Of a stretch of 7,683 nt of DNA, positions 1 through 5,246 are shown in pieces (position 1 is the stretch's first letter; each line of letters begins with the position of its first letter). The position numbers and the translations under genes are program-made. A model generated the notes under the pieces. That model searched no databases, had not been told where the DNA came from, and saw only the letters and a program-made list of their open reading frames with translations. The DNA is from DASYSA01 sp036003885 (lineage in GTDB: Bacteria > Acidobacteriota > Blastocatellia > UBA7656), in assembly GCA_036003885.1 (NCBI GenBank), contig DASYSA010000046.1, positions 1 through 7,683 on the forward strand, written 5' to 3'.

Positions 1-10
1 GACCTTTCAT
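1..10 (-). CDS. Possible 5' end of a leftward gene running off the left edge (ATG AAA GGT)
   Basis: On the minus strand an AAGGAG ribosome-binding motif (plus-strand 21-26) lies 10 bases before an ATG at 10..8, followed by AAA GGT and the window edge. That is a normal start-site layout and fits a gene following the CHAD gene in the same direction, past the heptamer array. Only three codons are visible, so no product can be named. The alternative ATG at 16..14 is closed by TGA after two codons. This is inference from the start signal alone. Confidence 0.35.
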
Positions 11-20
11 TCCAACATCT

Positions 21-26
21 CTCCTT
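21..26 (-). promoter_or_regulatory. Candidate ribosome-binding site for the left-edge gene
   Basis: AAGGAG on the minus strand, 10 bases upstream of the ATG at 10..8. It is the strongest Shine-Dalgarno match on this strand in the window and is the main reason to suspect a gene start at the edge. Confidence 0.35.
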
Positions 27-30
27 CCAT

Positions 31-304
31 CAGAGGTCAGAGGGCAGAGGGCAGAGATCAGAAGTCAGAGACCAGAGATCAGAGGTCAGAAGCCTCTGAT
101 CTCCGATCCCTGATCTCTGACTCCCCTGATCTCCGACATGCGACGCCTGATCTCTGATCTCTGACCTCTGATCTCTGACCTCTGACCTCTGACCTCTGAT
201 CTCTGATCTCTGATCTCTGATCTCTGACTTCTGATCTCTGATCTCTGACCTCTGATCTCTGATCTCTAATCTCCGACCTCTGACTTCTGACCTCCGACCT
301 CTGA
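31..304. repeat. Palindromic array of degenerate heptamer repeats (CAGAGGT / complement)
   Basis: Positions 31-86 are eight consecutive 7-bp units of the form CAGAG followed by two variable bases, with a partial ninth to 92. From about 93 to 304 the same heptamer runs in the opposite orientation (CTCTGAT/CTCTGAC). It is irregular until about 148 and then nearly uniform for about 22 units. The whole is an inverted repeat centred near 92 and could fold into a long hairpin. Because 7 is not a multiple of 3, each frame of the AGAGGTC orientation encodes the same heptapeptide (about RGQRSEV) without stops, whereas the complementary strand meets TGA repeatedly. The array fills nearly all of the space left of the CHAD gene and its right end lies inside that gene's 3' end. 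I recall similar arrays in intergenic DNA of Acidobacteriota-like genomes, but cannot verify that here. Confidence 0.9.
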
Positions 305-1414
305 GTGTCGACCGTCGATCTCCTCGAGCGACTGGGGCCTCCGAAGCGATTTCGCCAGCCTCTCCGAAGTCGCCGGTACAGTCTTAGGGATCCTGACCGG
401 GAAGAGCCGCGACACTAGACGTTGCTTCCTCTTCTGGAGGTGGGCGGCGGCCCTAAGCATTATGCTGCTTTCGGCAAGGTTCTTTCGGACAAACCTTGGG
501 CGCGTCACAATTCCCACGATCTCTTCTTCCAGAGCCTGAAGGTCATGCCAGTCGCCTATTCTGTCCTGCAACGACCTGAGATAGACAAGGGCCGCAGTTG
601 CACTTCCGTAGCCGAGATCAGAGGTGATTTCCATCAGGTACCTCAATCGTTTTGCGGCGATGCGAAGCTGGTGGAGCTCGATAGGATTGTCTGTCGGCAA
701 CGTCTGGGAAGCCAGTAGCTGAAACTCGGCGAGGCGCTGTTCCAGGAGGCCGGCGGTCCTCGCGGCTACTGCTCTCTCGTCGATGGTGGCGGACTTGTCT
801 TTTGAACGCTCTTTCGCTCCGCCGTTCAAGTTGGGCATCTGTTCGGCCGCTTCCACTTCAAACCGGTCGTCTGTAGTCCGCTCATTCTCCGGAGCGAGGG
901 CCGAAGCGAGGTGCTGAATCGGCGGCAGAGTTATACCCAGGCGCGAGGCGACCGCGTCAGCGTCCAGGCGTTCGATCCCGTTTCGGATCTCGGCTGCGCG
1001 GCTGGATCGTCGCTTTTGAAGGATCGCGTGGAGAAGTTCAAATTGCTCCCGCTGGACCAGCGGGCGCGACGAAGCCTCCTTGTCGATCAGGGCGAGGAAA
1101 ACGTCGTAGTTCCTTACTTCAGACAGCATCCGGCGACACTTGCGCAGCCGGCGCTTAATTTTTTTCACCTCAGACGCCATCGGTCCTGTCTGAAGCAAAT
1201 CCAATGAGGCCTGCAGCCTGCGTGTCGTCACCCGCATCTTGTGGATGGCTTCCACGGCGTCTGTCTGCAAGACCGCCGCGTGGCACATGCGCAGTGTAAC
1301 GAGTTGGGATCTCACCAGGTCGGCAAGAGTCCGAGCCGCCCGCCTGCTCACTTCGTGCGAGACTGACGGGGCGACTTCCGGTAAATACGCTGATGCCAGC
1401 TCAGTATCAAGCAT
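266..1414 (-). CDS. CHAD-domain protein (polyphosphate-binding family)
   Basis: The 382-residue protein is an all-helical CHAD domain, a family known to bind inorganic polyphosphate through conserved His/Lys/Arg residues. Both signature helices are visible. The first is H58-x-x-R61-x-x-x-R65-R66; the second is H248-x-x-R251-x-x-x-K255-R256-x-R258-Y with E262, followed by GDWHDL at 287-292. A polar, low-complexity linker (about 175-212) separates the halves. No CYTH triphosphatase domain is fused, so binding rather than catalysis is expected. No signal peptide or membrane segment is seen, so it should be cytoplasmic. The ATG at 1414 has AGGGA 8 bases upstream, which supports this start. The last 13 or so residues (SEVGGQKSEVGD and neighbours) are encoded by the heptamer array, and the stop is a TAG inside one unit, so the native C-terminus has probably been replaced or extended. 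It follows the kinase gene by 105 bases on the same strand. Family assignment is secure; the physiological role is not. Confidence 0.88.
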   Translation of the reverse strand: MLDTELASAYLPEVAPSVSHEVSRRAARTLADLVRSQLVTLRMCHAAVLQTDAVEAIHKMRVTTRRLQASLDLLQTGPMASEVKKIKRRLRKCRRMLSEVRNYDVFLALIDKEASSRPLVQREQFELLHAILQKRRSSRAAEIRNGIERLDADAVASRLGITLPPIQHLASALAPENERTTDDRFEVEAAEQMPNLNGGAKERSKDKSATIDERAVAARTAGLLEQRLAEFQLLASQTLPTDNPIELHQLRIAAKRLRYLMEITSDLGYGSATAALVYLRSLQDRIGDWHDLQALEEEIVGIVTRPRFVRKNLAESSIMLRAAAHLQKRKQRLVSRLFPVRIPKTVPATSERLAKSLRRPQSLEEIDGRHSEVGGQKSEVGD

Positions 1415-1455
1415 TCGATAAATCCCTGAATTCCGTTAGCTCGTGCTTTATCGAA
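1414..1455 (-). promoter_or_regulatory. Perfect 9-bp inverted repeat abutting the CHAD start codon
   Basis: TTCGATAAA at 1414-1422 and TTTATCGAA at 1447-1455 are exact reverse complements separated by 24 bases. In the leftward mRNA the last base of the 3' arm is the A of the ATG, and the AGGGA ribosome-binding motif (plus-strand 1423-1427) sits in the loop next to the stem. It could be a translation-controlling hairpin or a dyad operator. Nothing in the sequence separates these. Confidence 0.5.
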
Positions 1456-1519
1456 GCTTACTATCTCTTAGTCCGATAGGGCAACGGCACAAAACGGGGT
1501 TCATTCATACTGAGGCCGC

Positions 1520-2074
1520 TTATGAATCCTGTTTCGGGCGCCTACTCCGCCGCGCTGTGCGATAGCGCCGGACGATGCTCCCGACTTCAACCTGGACCAG
1601 CTCCTGCTGCTTCTCATCCAGCACGAAGACATAATGGAAGCCCTCACGCTTGATTGACGCCAACGTGGGCTGAAGAAGCGCGTGTTGTTTCACAATCGCA
1701 TCAAGCGGTATCGTCCGGGCGCGGCGCTCGTTCCGCGCCAGACAGACATCGAGCGACACATTGATTACAATGGCCGCAAGATTGAACCCGAACCTGTTGG
1801 CCAGTTCAACCAGTGGCCTTCTGTCTTCGCGCTTAAGATGAGTCGCATCGGCGACCGTCAGGCGACCTAGCAACAATCGCCTCTCCACGATGAAGTGCAT
1901 CAACTGAAAAGCGAGTTCCGTTATCTCCTGGTTGGAAGGGTCGTCCGACAACTGCGCGCGGCAATCGTCTGAAGCGACCACTTGAGTCGGCAGGAAGTGT
2001 TTTGCCGCAAAGGTCGATTTGCCACACCCGGCGGGTCCGCACAACACCACAAGACTGTTCCTCGGTATTACCAT
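1520..2074 (-). CDS. Stand-alone polynucleotide kinase-like P-loop kinase (AAA_33 / Pnkp kinase-domain type)
   Basis: The 184-residue protein has Walker A GPAGCGKS (13-20) followed by T21, then ASDDCRAQL (34-42, with D36/D37 and R39 where Pnkp-type kinases hold the 5'-OH acceptor). DATH (76-79) is followed by R85/R86, and the lid is RNERRAR (114-120). This order, and stretches such as SLVVL before the P-loop and KREGFHYV near the end, match my recollection of the N-terminal kinase domain of the bacterial RNA-repair enzyme Pnkp. The expected reaction is ATP-dependent phosphorylation of a nucleic-acid 5'-OH or a related small substrate. The phosphatase and ligase domains of full Pnkp are absent and no Hen1 partner is visible. 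I chose the ATG at 2074 because it puts the start just before the first strand, as in the family. The frame stays open to a GTG at 2200, but those 42 extra residues are mostly encoded by the CACGAAT repeat. A general nucleotide or sugar kinase of the same superfamily is possible. Confidence 0.8.
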   Translation of the reverse strand: MVIPRNSLVVLCGPAGCGKSTFAAKHFLPTQVVASDDCRAQLSDDPSNQEITELAFQLMHFIVERRLLLGRLTVADATHLKREDRRPLVELANRFGFNLAAIVINVSLDVCLARNERRARTIPLDAIVKQHALLQPTLASIKREGFHYVFVLDEKQQELVQVEVGSIVRRYRTARRSRRPKQDS

Positions 2075-2111
2075 CTGCAAATGTTTTCGATAGTCACCGG
2101 ATAAGGGCCAG

Positions 2112-2175
2112 CCACGAATCCACGAATCTGCGCGAATCAGTTCGTGATCATTCGTGGAATTCGTGTGATTTGTGG
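2112..2175. repeat. CACGAAT-type degenerate inverted repeat between pncB and the kinase gene
   Basis: CCACGAAT occurs twice in direct tandem at 2112-2127, and the complementary ATTCGTGG/ATTCGTG units follow at 2150-2165, with a diverged ATTTGTGG at 2168-2175. The two arms can pair with one bulged base around a loop that itself contains CGCGAAT and TTCGTG variants. It occupies most of the gap between the NAPRT stop (2204) and the probable kinase start (2074). It could be a mobile-type intergenic repeat or act as an mRNA-stabilising or attenuating hairpin. I recall ATTCGTGG-like repeats being widespread in several soil-bacterial phyla, but could not check this. Confidence 0.7.
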
Positions 2176-2203
2176 CAGACCCTTGATTGCATTCGTCCAC
2201 AGC

Positions 2204-3622
2204 TTATCGGCCCGAAGCTTCGATCTGGCTGCGGAGCCTCTCCTGCTCCCTCTCCAGCTCCGCGCTTATTCTGATCGGATAGTTGGGTTCGGAATCAAGC
2301 TTCAATAAATCCGGGGGAAGTCGCTTCAGTTCTTGAGCGGCCCGGGAGCGGGCAGCCTCCAGCCGGGAAAAGCGGTCCCGCGGTTGTCGAGGCTTGTCGA
2401 CTGTTTCAGCGACGGGGAGTTCGTCGACCGCCAACCCCGACTTCATCACGAGTTCGATTAGCGGTTTGGGCGAATGGATTCCACTTGCGGGCGCGGCCTC
2501 GGCGGCCATGGCGATCACGTCTTCGACGTAGTTGCCATCCTCATTAATCAGTCGCCATATCTGCCTTGGCCCCGGGAAGGTAGCCTTCTCGGGACTGAGC
2601 TTGATTCGCGTTGTCGTCTTGCCGTCCGCGGTCTGGGCGACGAGTTTGTAGACTCCTCCCAGGGCAGGAGCGTCGTAAGATGTCGAAAGCTGAGTTCCAA
2701 CACCGAATGCGTCGAGCCGCGCTCCACGAGCGAGAAGCTCCTCGATCCGGTACTCATCCAGATCGCCGCTCGCGAAGATTCGAGTGTTGCCCATGCCCGC
2801 ATCGTCGAGGATTTGCCTGACCTCCTTACTGAGTCGCAGCAGGTCCCCGCTGTCGAGCCGCACTGCCGGAATGCCGGGTCCGAAATCGCGCGCAAGTCGC
2901 GTGACTGCCGCTATGGTGTCGTAGGTGTCTACCAGGATGGTCGCGGTGTCGGGAAAGACGCGCAGGAACGCGCGAAAGGCGTCATCTTCTTTGTCGAAGG
3001 CCATCACAAAGGAATGAGCCAGCGTGCCGAAGGTTGGAATCCCGAACATGTACCCAGCCTCAACATTGGAGGTGCCGTCGCAGCCGCCTATGAAAGCGGC
3101 GCGCGCGGAAAGAAGGCCCGCTTCACTGCCGTGCGCGCGGCGGGTTCCGAACTCGATCACGCTTCGGCCCTGGGCGGCCGTGACCACGCGGCCGGCTTTG
3201 CTGGCGATCGAGGTCTGGAAGTTGATCGTCGCAAGCAAGTAGGTCTCGATGATCTGAGCTTCGATGATTGGAGCATCCACCCTGACCAACGGTTCACTTG
3301 CGAAGACGGCTGTGCCTTCCGGAACGGCCCACACGTCGCCGGTGAAACGGAACGCCGCCAGATAGTGAAAGAACTCACGGCTCACGTGTTTGAAAGCGGG
3401 GTGATCTCTCAGGTAGTCGATCTGTTCGCCGGTAAACCGCAAATCACGCAGATAGGCCAGCACTTGTTCGAGGCCGGCGGAGATCAGATAGGCCCGGCCT
3501 GTCGGCAGCGACCTGACGAACAACTCAAAGATCCCACGGTGATGAAGGCCGTTGTCGAAGTATGCCGCGGCCATCGTCAACTCATACAGATCAGTACAGA
3601 GGCTGAGTGCGCGTTGAATCAT
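2204..3622 (-). CDS. pncB: Nicotinate phosphoribosyltransferase (NAD salvage)
   Basis: This enzyme makes nicotinate mononucleotide from nicotinate and PRPP with ATP hydrolysis, the first step of the Preiss-Handler NAD salvage route; it is cytoplasmic. At 472 residues it fits the long NAPRT class. The N-terminus has the family's TDLYELTMA (10-18). FGTRRAHGSEAGL (158-170) is the substrate-site motif, GTLAHSF (199-205) carries the His203 expected to be phosphorylated, and RLDSGDLL (255-262) and FGVGTQLSTS (306-315) form the phosphate-binding part of the barrel. The ATG at 3622 lies just before the conserved N-terminus and has GAGGA 10 bases upstream. It is probably the first gene of a leftward unit with the kinase and CHAD genes. 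A long open frame on the opposite strand covers most of it but encodes nothing recognisable there. Confidence 0.95.
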   Translation of the reverse strand: MIQRALSLCTDLYELTMAAAYFDNGLHHRGIFELFVRSLPTGRAYLISAGLEQVLAYLRDLRFTGEQIDYLRDHPAFKHVSREFFHYLAAFRFTGDVWAVPEGTAVFASEPLVRVDAPIIEAQIIETYLLATINFQTSIASKAGRVVTAAQGRSVIEFGTRRAHGSEAGLLSARAAFIGGCDGTSNVEAGYMFGIPTFGTLAHSFVMAFDKEDDAFRAFLRVFPDTATILVDTYDTIAAVTRLARDFGPGIPAVRLDSGDLLRLSKEVRQILDDAGMGNTRIFASGDLDEYRIEELLARGARLDAFGVGTQLSTSYDAPALGGVYKLVAQTADGKTTTRIKLSPEKATFPGPRQIWRLINEDGNYVEDVIAMAAEAAPASGIHSPKPLIELVMKSGLAVDELPVAETVDKPRQPRDRFSRLEAARSRAAQELKRLPPDLLKLDSEPNYPIRISAELEREQERLRSQIEASGR

Positions 3623-3639
3623 AACTGCTTCGTCCTCAG

Positions 3640-3668
3640 ACTATATGATTGGGCCTGGGAGCCGTCAA
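3640..3668 (-). promoter_or_regulatory. Sigma70-type promoter for pncB
   Basis: Read on the minus strand, TTGACG (plus 3663-3668) is followed after exactly 17 bases by TATAGT (plus 3640-3645), each one mismatch from consensus. The implied transcription start near 3633 leaves a leader of only about 10 bases. The GAGGA ribosome-binding motif (3633-3637) would then sit right at the 5' end of the mRNA. Confidence 0.55.
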
Positions 3669-3730
3669 CGACCGGGTGCGATTCATACCAGGACGAGAAG
3701 GCCTTCAGTTTCTCGCAACCGATTGCCTGC

Positions 3731-3759
3731 TTGAGTGTTTCACGTCCCGTCGATAGAAT
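3731..3759 (+). promoter_or_regulatory. Sigma70-type promoter for the thioesterase gene
   Basis: TTGAGT (3731-3736), a 17-base spacer, then TAGAAT (3754-3759). The predicted transcript would begin near 3766. This rules out the in-frame ATG at 3758 as a start and leaves ATG 3776 (leader about 10 bases) or GTG 3806 (leader about 40 bases). It is divergent from the pncB promoter, with about 60 bases between the two -35 boxes. Confidence 0.5.
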
Positions 3760-3775
3760 GCCCTTCCCAAAAAAC

Positions 3776-4234
3776 ATGAATTCCAGATCGAGAAAGAAAT
3801 CATTGGTGAATGGACAACGACGGGTGTCCGAGTCACGAGTGCGAGTCCGCTATGCCGAGACAGACCAGATGGGTGTGGCCTACTATGCGAACTACCTGAT
3901 CTGGTTTGAGGTAGGACGAAGCCAGTTCTGCAACGACTGTGGCTTCTCATATCGCGACATGGAACGAGAGAGTGGGCTCTACCTCATCGTAGCTGAAGCA
4001 AACTGCCGATACCGAACGCCGGCGCGTTACGAAGACGAGCTGATTGTGCGAACGAGAATCGACGACCTGACTCGCCGCACTGTGAGCTTCGGATATGAGA
4101 TCGAGCGAGAAGACGGGGCTTCCGTTGCTGCCGGACAGACGACTCATGTATTGATCAATCAGGAAGGCCGGATCTCCAGTTTCCCTCAGAAGTACCTGTC
4201 GTTTCTCAAGGGAGATAAGAGTACGGAAGGATGA
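3776..4234 (+). CDS. YbgC/4HBT-family hotdog acyl-CoA thioesterase
   Basis: At 152 residues this is a single hotdog-fold domain of the 4-hydroxybenzoyl-CoA thioesterase/YbgC group, which hydrolyses acyl-CoA or acyl-ACP thioesters. The signature RYAETDQMGVAYYANYLIWF starts at residue 25, with the expected catalytic Asp30 and the NYLxWFE helix (39-45). The usual His of GVVYHANY is Tyr here, a variant I believe is common in this subfamily. The beta-sheet continues through ELIVRTRI (88-95) and TTHVLIN (122-128). The start is uncertain. ATG 3776 has no clear ribosome-binding site; GTG 3806 has a weak GAGAAAG 9 bases upstream and would give 142 residues, which is nearer to the family's usual N-terminus. 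The upstream frame stays open far into the opposite strand of pncB, but that part is not coding. The natural substrate cannot be told from sequence. Confidence 0.9.
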   Translation: MNSRSRKKSLVNGQRRVSESRVRVRYAETDQMGVAYYANYLIWFEVGRSQFCNDCGFSYRDMERESGLYLIVAEANCRYRTPARYEDELIVRTRIDDLTRRTVSFGYEIEREDGASVAAGQTTHVLINQEGRISSFPQKYLSFLKGDKSTEG

Positions 4235-4251
4235 GGGAAACCGCTGGAACG

Positions 4252-4310
4252 GTGAAGCGCGAAACACCTCTTAATGTTTTCGCGCCTTCGTGAAGCGCAC
4301 TTTTCGCGAA
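4252..4310 (+). promoter_or_regulatory. Duplicated segment with alternative hairpins before the aminotransferase gene
   Basis: GTGAAGCGC occurs at 4252-4260 and 4290-4298; TTTTCGCG occurs at 4277-4284 and 4301-4308. The first copies form a stem, GAAGCGCGAAACA (4254-4266) with TGTTTTCGCGCCTTC (4275-4289), having two single-base bulges and an 8-base loop. The same 3' arm can instead pair with the second GAAGCGC copy (4282-4288 with 4293-4298). The two structures exclude each other, as in an attenuator. No U-tract follows, so a simple intrinsic terminator is unlikely. Confidence 0.4.
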
Positions 4311-4331
4311 TCAAGCGTCCCCAAACTCGCG

Positions 4332-5183
4332 ATGGATAGACTCATCTACCACAACGATGTAATCGCAGACTCGGCCGAGATCAGGCTGGCGCCGACGATT
4401 GCGGGCGTTGTCTACGGCTGGGGCGTCTTCACCAATCTGCGCGTTTATGACGGCAAACCCTTCGCGTTTGACAGGCACTGGGACAGACTCGTTCGTCACG
4501 CCGAAAGGGCCCGAGTTGCGGTGCCCGCCCAGCGGGACCGCGCAGAGCAGGCGCTCGTGGAGTTGATCAACGCTAACGCAGTTCAACAAGGTAAAGCGCG
4601 CTTGATGATACTCAAGGGTGATGCAGGTGCCTGGCGAACTGAGAAGGGAAGGGAATCCGAATTCCTGATCTTCACCTCGCCGGAGATTCAACGCGCCAGC
4701 GAGCCACTCGCTATAACCTTATCGCCTTATCGCCTCCTGTCGTCGAGTCCGCTGGCGGGCGTGAAACAGACCGCCATGCTCGAGAACCTGCTTGCTTTTG
4801 AGGAGGCTCGCGGACGCGGTTTCACCGAAGCAGTAATGCTCAACGAACGCGGTGAAATAGTGAGCGCCACCTCAGGCAACATCTTCTGGGTCGAGGGAGA
4901 CGAGTTGCTAACGCCGTCGCTGAGTACCGGCTGCGTCGCCGGCGTCACGCGCAGCTTCATTCAGGAGATCGCCGCGAGAGTGAACATCTATCTTGTCGAG
5001 GGCAGCTATCCGCTCCAGCGAGTACTCGACTCAACCGAAGTATTCGTAGCCTCAGGCCTCCGCGAAATCGCTTCGGTCGCCAGCTTCGACTTCAAGGCTT
5101 ACGACCTTACGCAGGCGAGAGTGACCCGAAACCTGAGCCGAGAATTTCAAAAACTCTCCGGCAATGGTAGAATTCCACGGTAA
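4332..5183 (+). CDS. Class-IV PLP-dependent aminotransferase / aminodeoxychorismate lyase-like enzyme
   Basis: This is a fold-type IV PLP enzyme of 283 residues, the size of PabC, D-amino-acid transaminase and branched-chain aminotransferases. Landmarks, numbered from ATG 4332: YGWGVFTNLRVYDG (28-41), the RHW phosphate-site region (48-50), the Schiff-base Lys in GVKQTAMLENLLA (Lys145), GEIVSATSGNIFW (174-186), and ASGLREIASV (250-259) near the C-terminus. At the place where the family normally has the Glu that contacts the PLP ring nitrogen (G-x-x-x-E), this protein has Ser178. A PabC (4-aminobenzoate, folate pathway) or amino-acid transaminase role is possible; the sequence does not decide. 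The ATG at 4332 gives the usual short N-terminus; an in-frame GTG at 4290 would add 14 residues but overlaps the hairpin segment. Neither has a convincing ribosome-binding site. Confidence 0.87.
   Translation: MDRLIYHNDVIADSAEIRLAPTIAGVVYGWGVFTNLRVYDGKPFAFDRHWDRLVRHAERARVAVPAQRDRAEQALVELINANAVQQGKARLMILKGDAGAWRTEKGRESEFLIFTSPEIQRASEPLAITLSPYRLLSSSPLAGVKQTAMLENLLAFEEARGRGFTEAVMLNERGEIVSATSGNIFWVEGDELLTPSLSTGCVAGVTRSFIQEIAARVNIYLVEGSYPLQRVLDSTEVFVASGLREIASVASFDFKAYDLTQARVTRNLSREFQKLSGNGRIPR
5146..5173 (+). promoter_or_regulatory. Weak candidate promoter for the CoA-binding/FHA gene pair
   Basis: TTCAAA (5146-5151), 16 bases, then TAGAAT (5168-5173), inside the last codons of the aminotransferase gene. 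The -10 is good and the -35 is moderate. It could serve the next two genes independently of the upstream gene, but such matches also arise by chance. Confidence 0.25.
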
Positions 5184-5223
5184 CGCGGCCGATAGATTCA
5201 GCCTCCCGCGGCCGAGAATTCAG
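5184..5223 (+). repeat. Short imperfect direct repeat in the spacer before the CoA-binding gene
   Basis: CGCGGCCGATAGATTCAG (5184-5201) and CGCGGCCGAGAATTCAG (5207-5223) are near-identical copies 23 bases apart. They fill most of the gap between the aminotransferase stop and the ribosome-binding site of the next gene. Each contains the palindrome CGGCCG. It may be a local duplication or a tandem protein-binding site. Confidence 0.5.
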
Positions 5224-5230
5224 ATGCATC

Positions 5231-5236
5231 AAGGAG
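5231..5236 (+). promoter_or_regulatory. Ribosome-binding site fixing the GTG start of the CoA-binding gene
   Basis: AAGGAG lies 10 bases before GTG 5247. The ATG at 5224 is out of frame and lies upstream of this motif, so the GTG is the best start. Confidence 0.7.
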
Positions 5237-5246
5237 AACTATCCCA

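Noticed and set aside
31..304. Possible CRISPR array
   Set aside because: The unit is only 7 bp, degenerate and contiguous with no spacers, and there are no cas genes.
1415..1519. Separate promoter for the CHAD gene
   Set aside because: I found no pair of boxes with acceptable spacing; candidates such as GATAAA lack a matching -35.
2075..2200. N-terminal extension of the kinase from GTG 2200
   Set aside because: The residues are largely translated from the CACGAAT repeat, and the family's N-terminus matches the internal ATG at 2074.
2474..3775. Very long plus-strand open frame (joined in frame to the thioesterase) opposite pncB
   Set aside because: Its translation over this stretch shows no recognisable family motif, while the opposite strand encodes an intact NAPRT. 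Openness is explained by codon bias of the GC-rich gene; only the last part, from about 3776, is a real gene.
4290..4331. GTG 4290 start for the class-IV enzyme
   Set aside because: The 14 added residues are not typical of the family and the region overlaps the duplicated hairpin segment; ATG 4332 gives the normal N-terminus. Not excluded outright.
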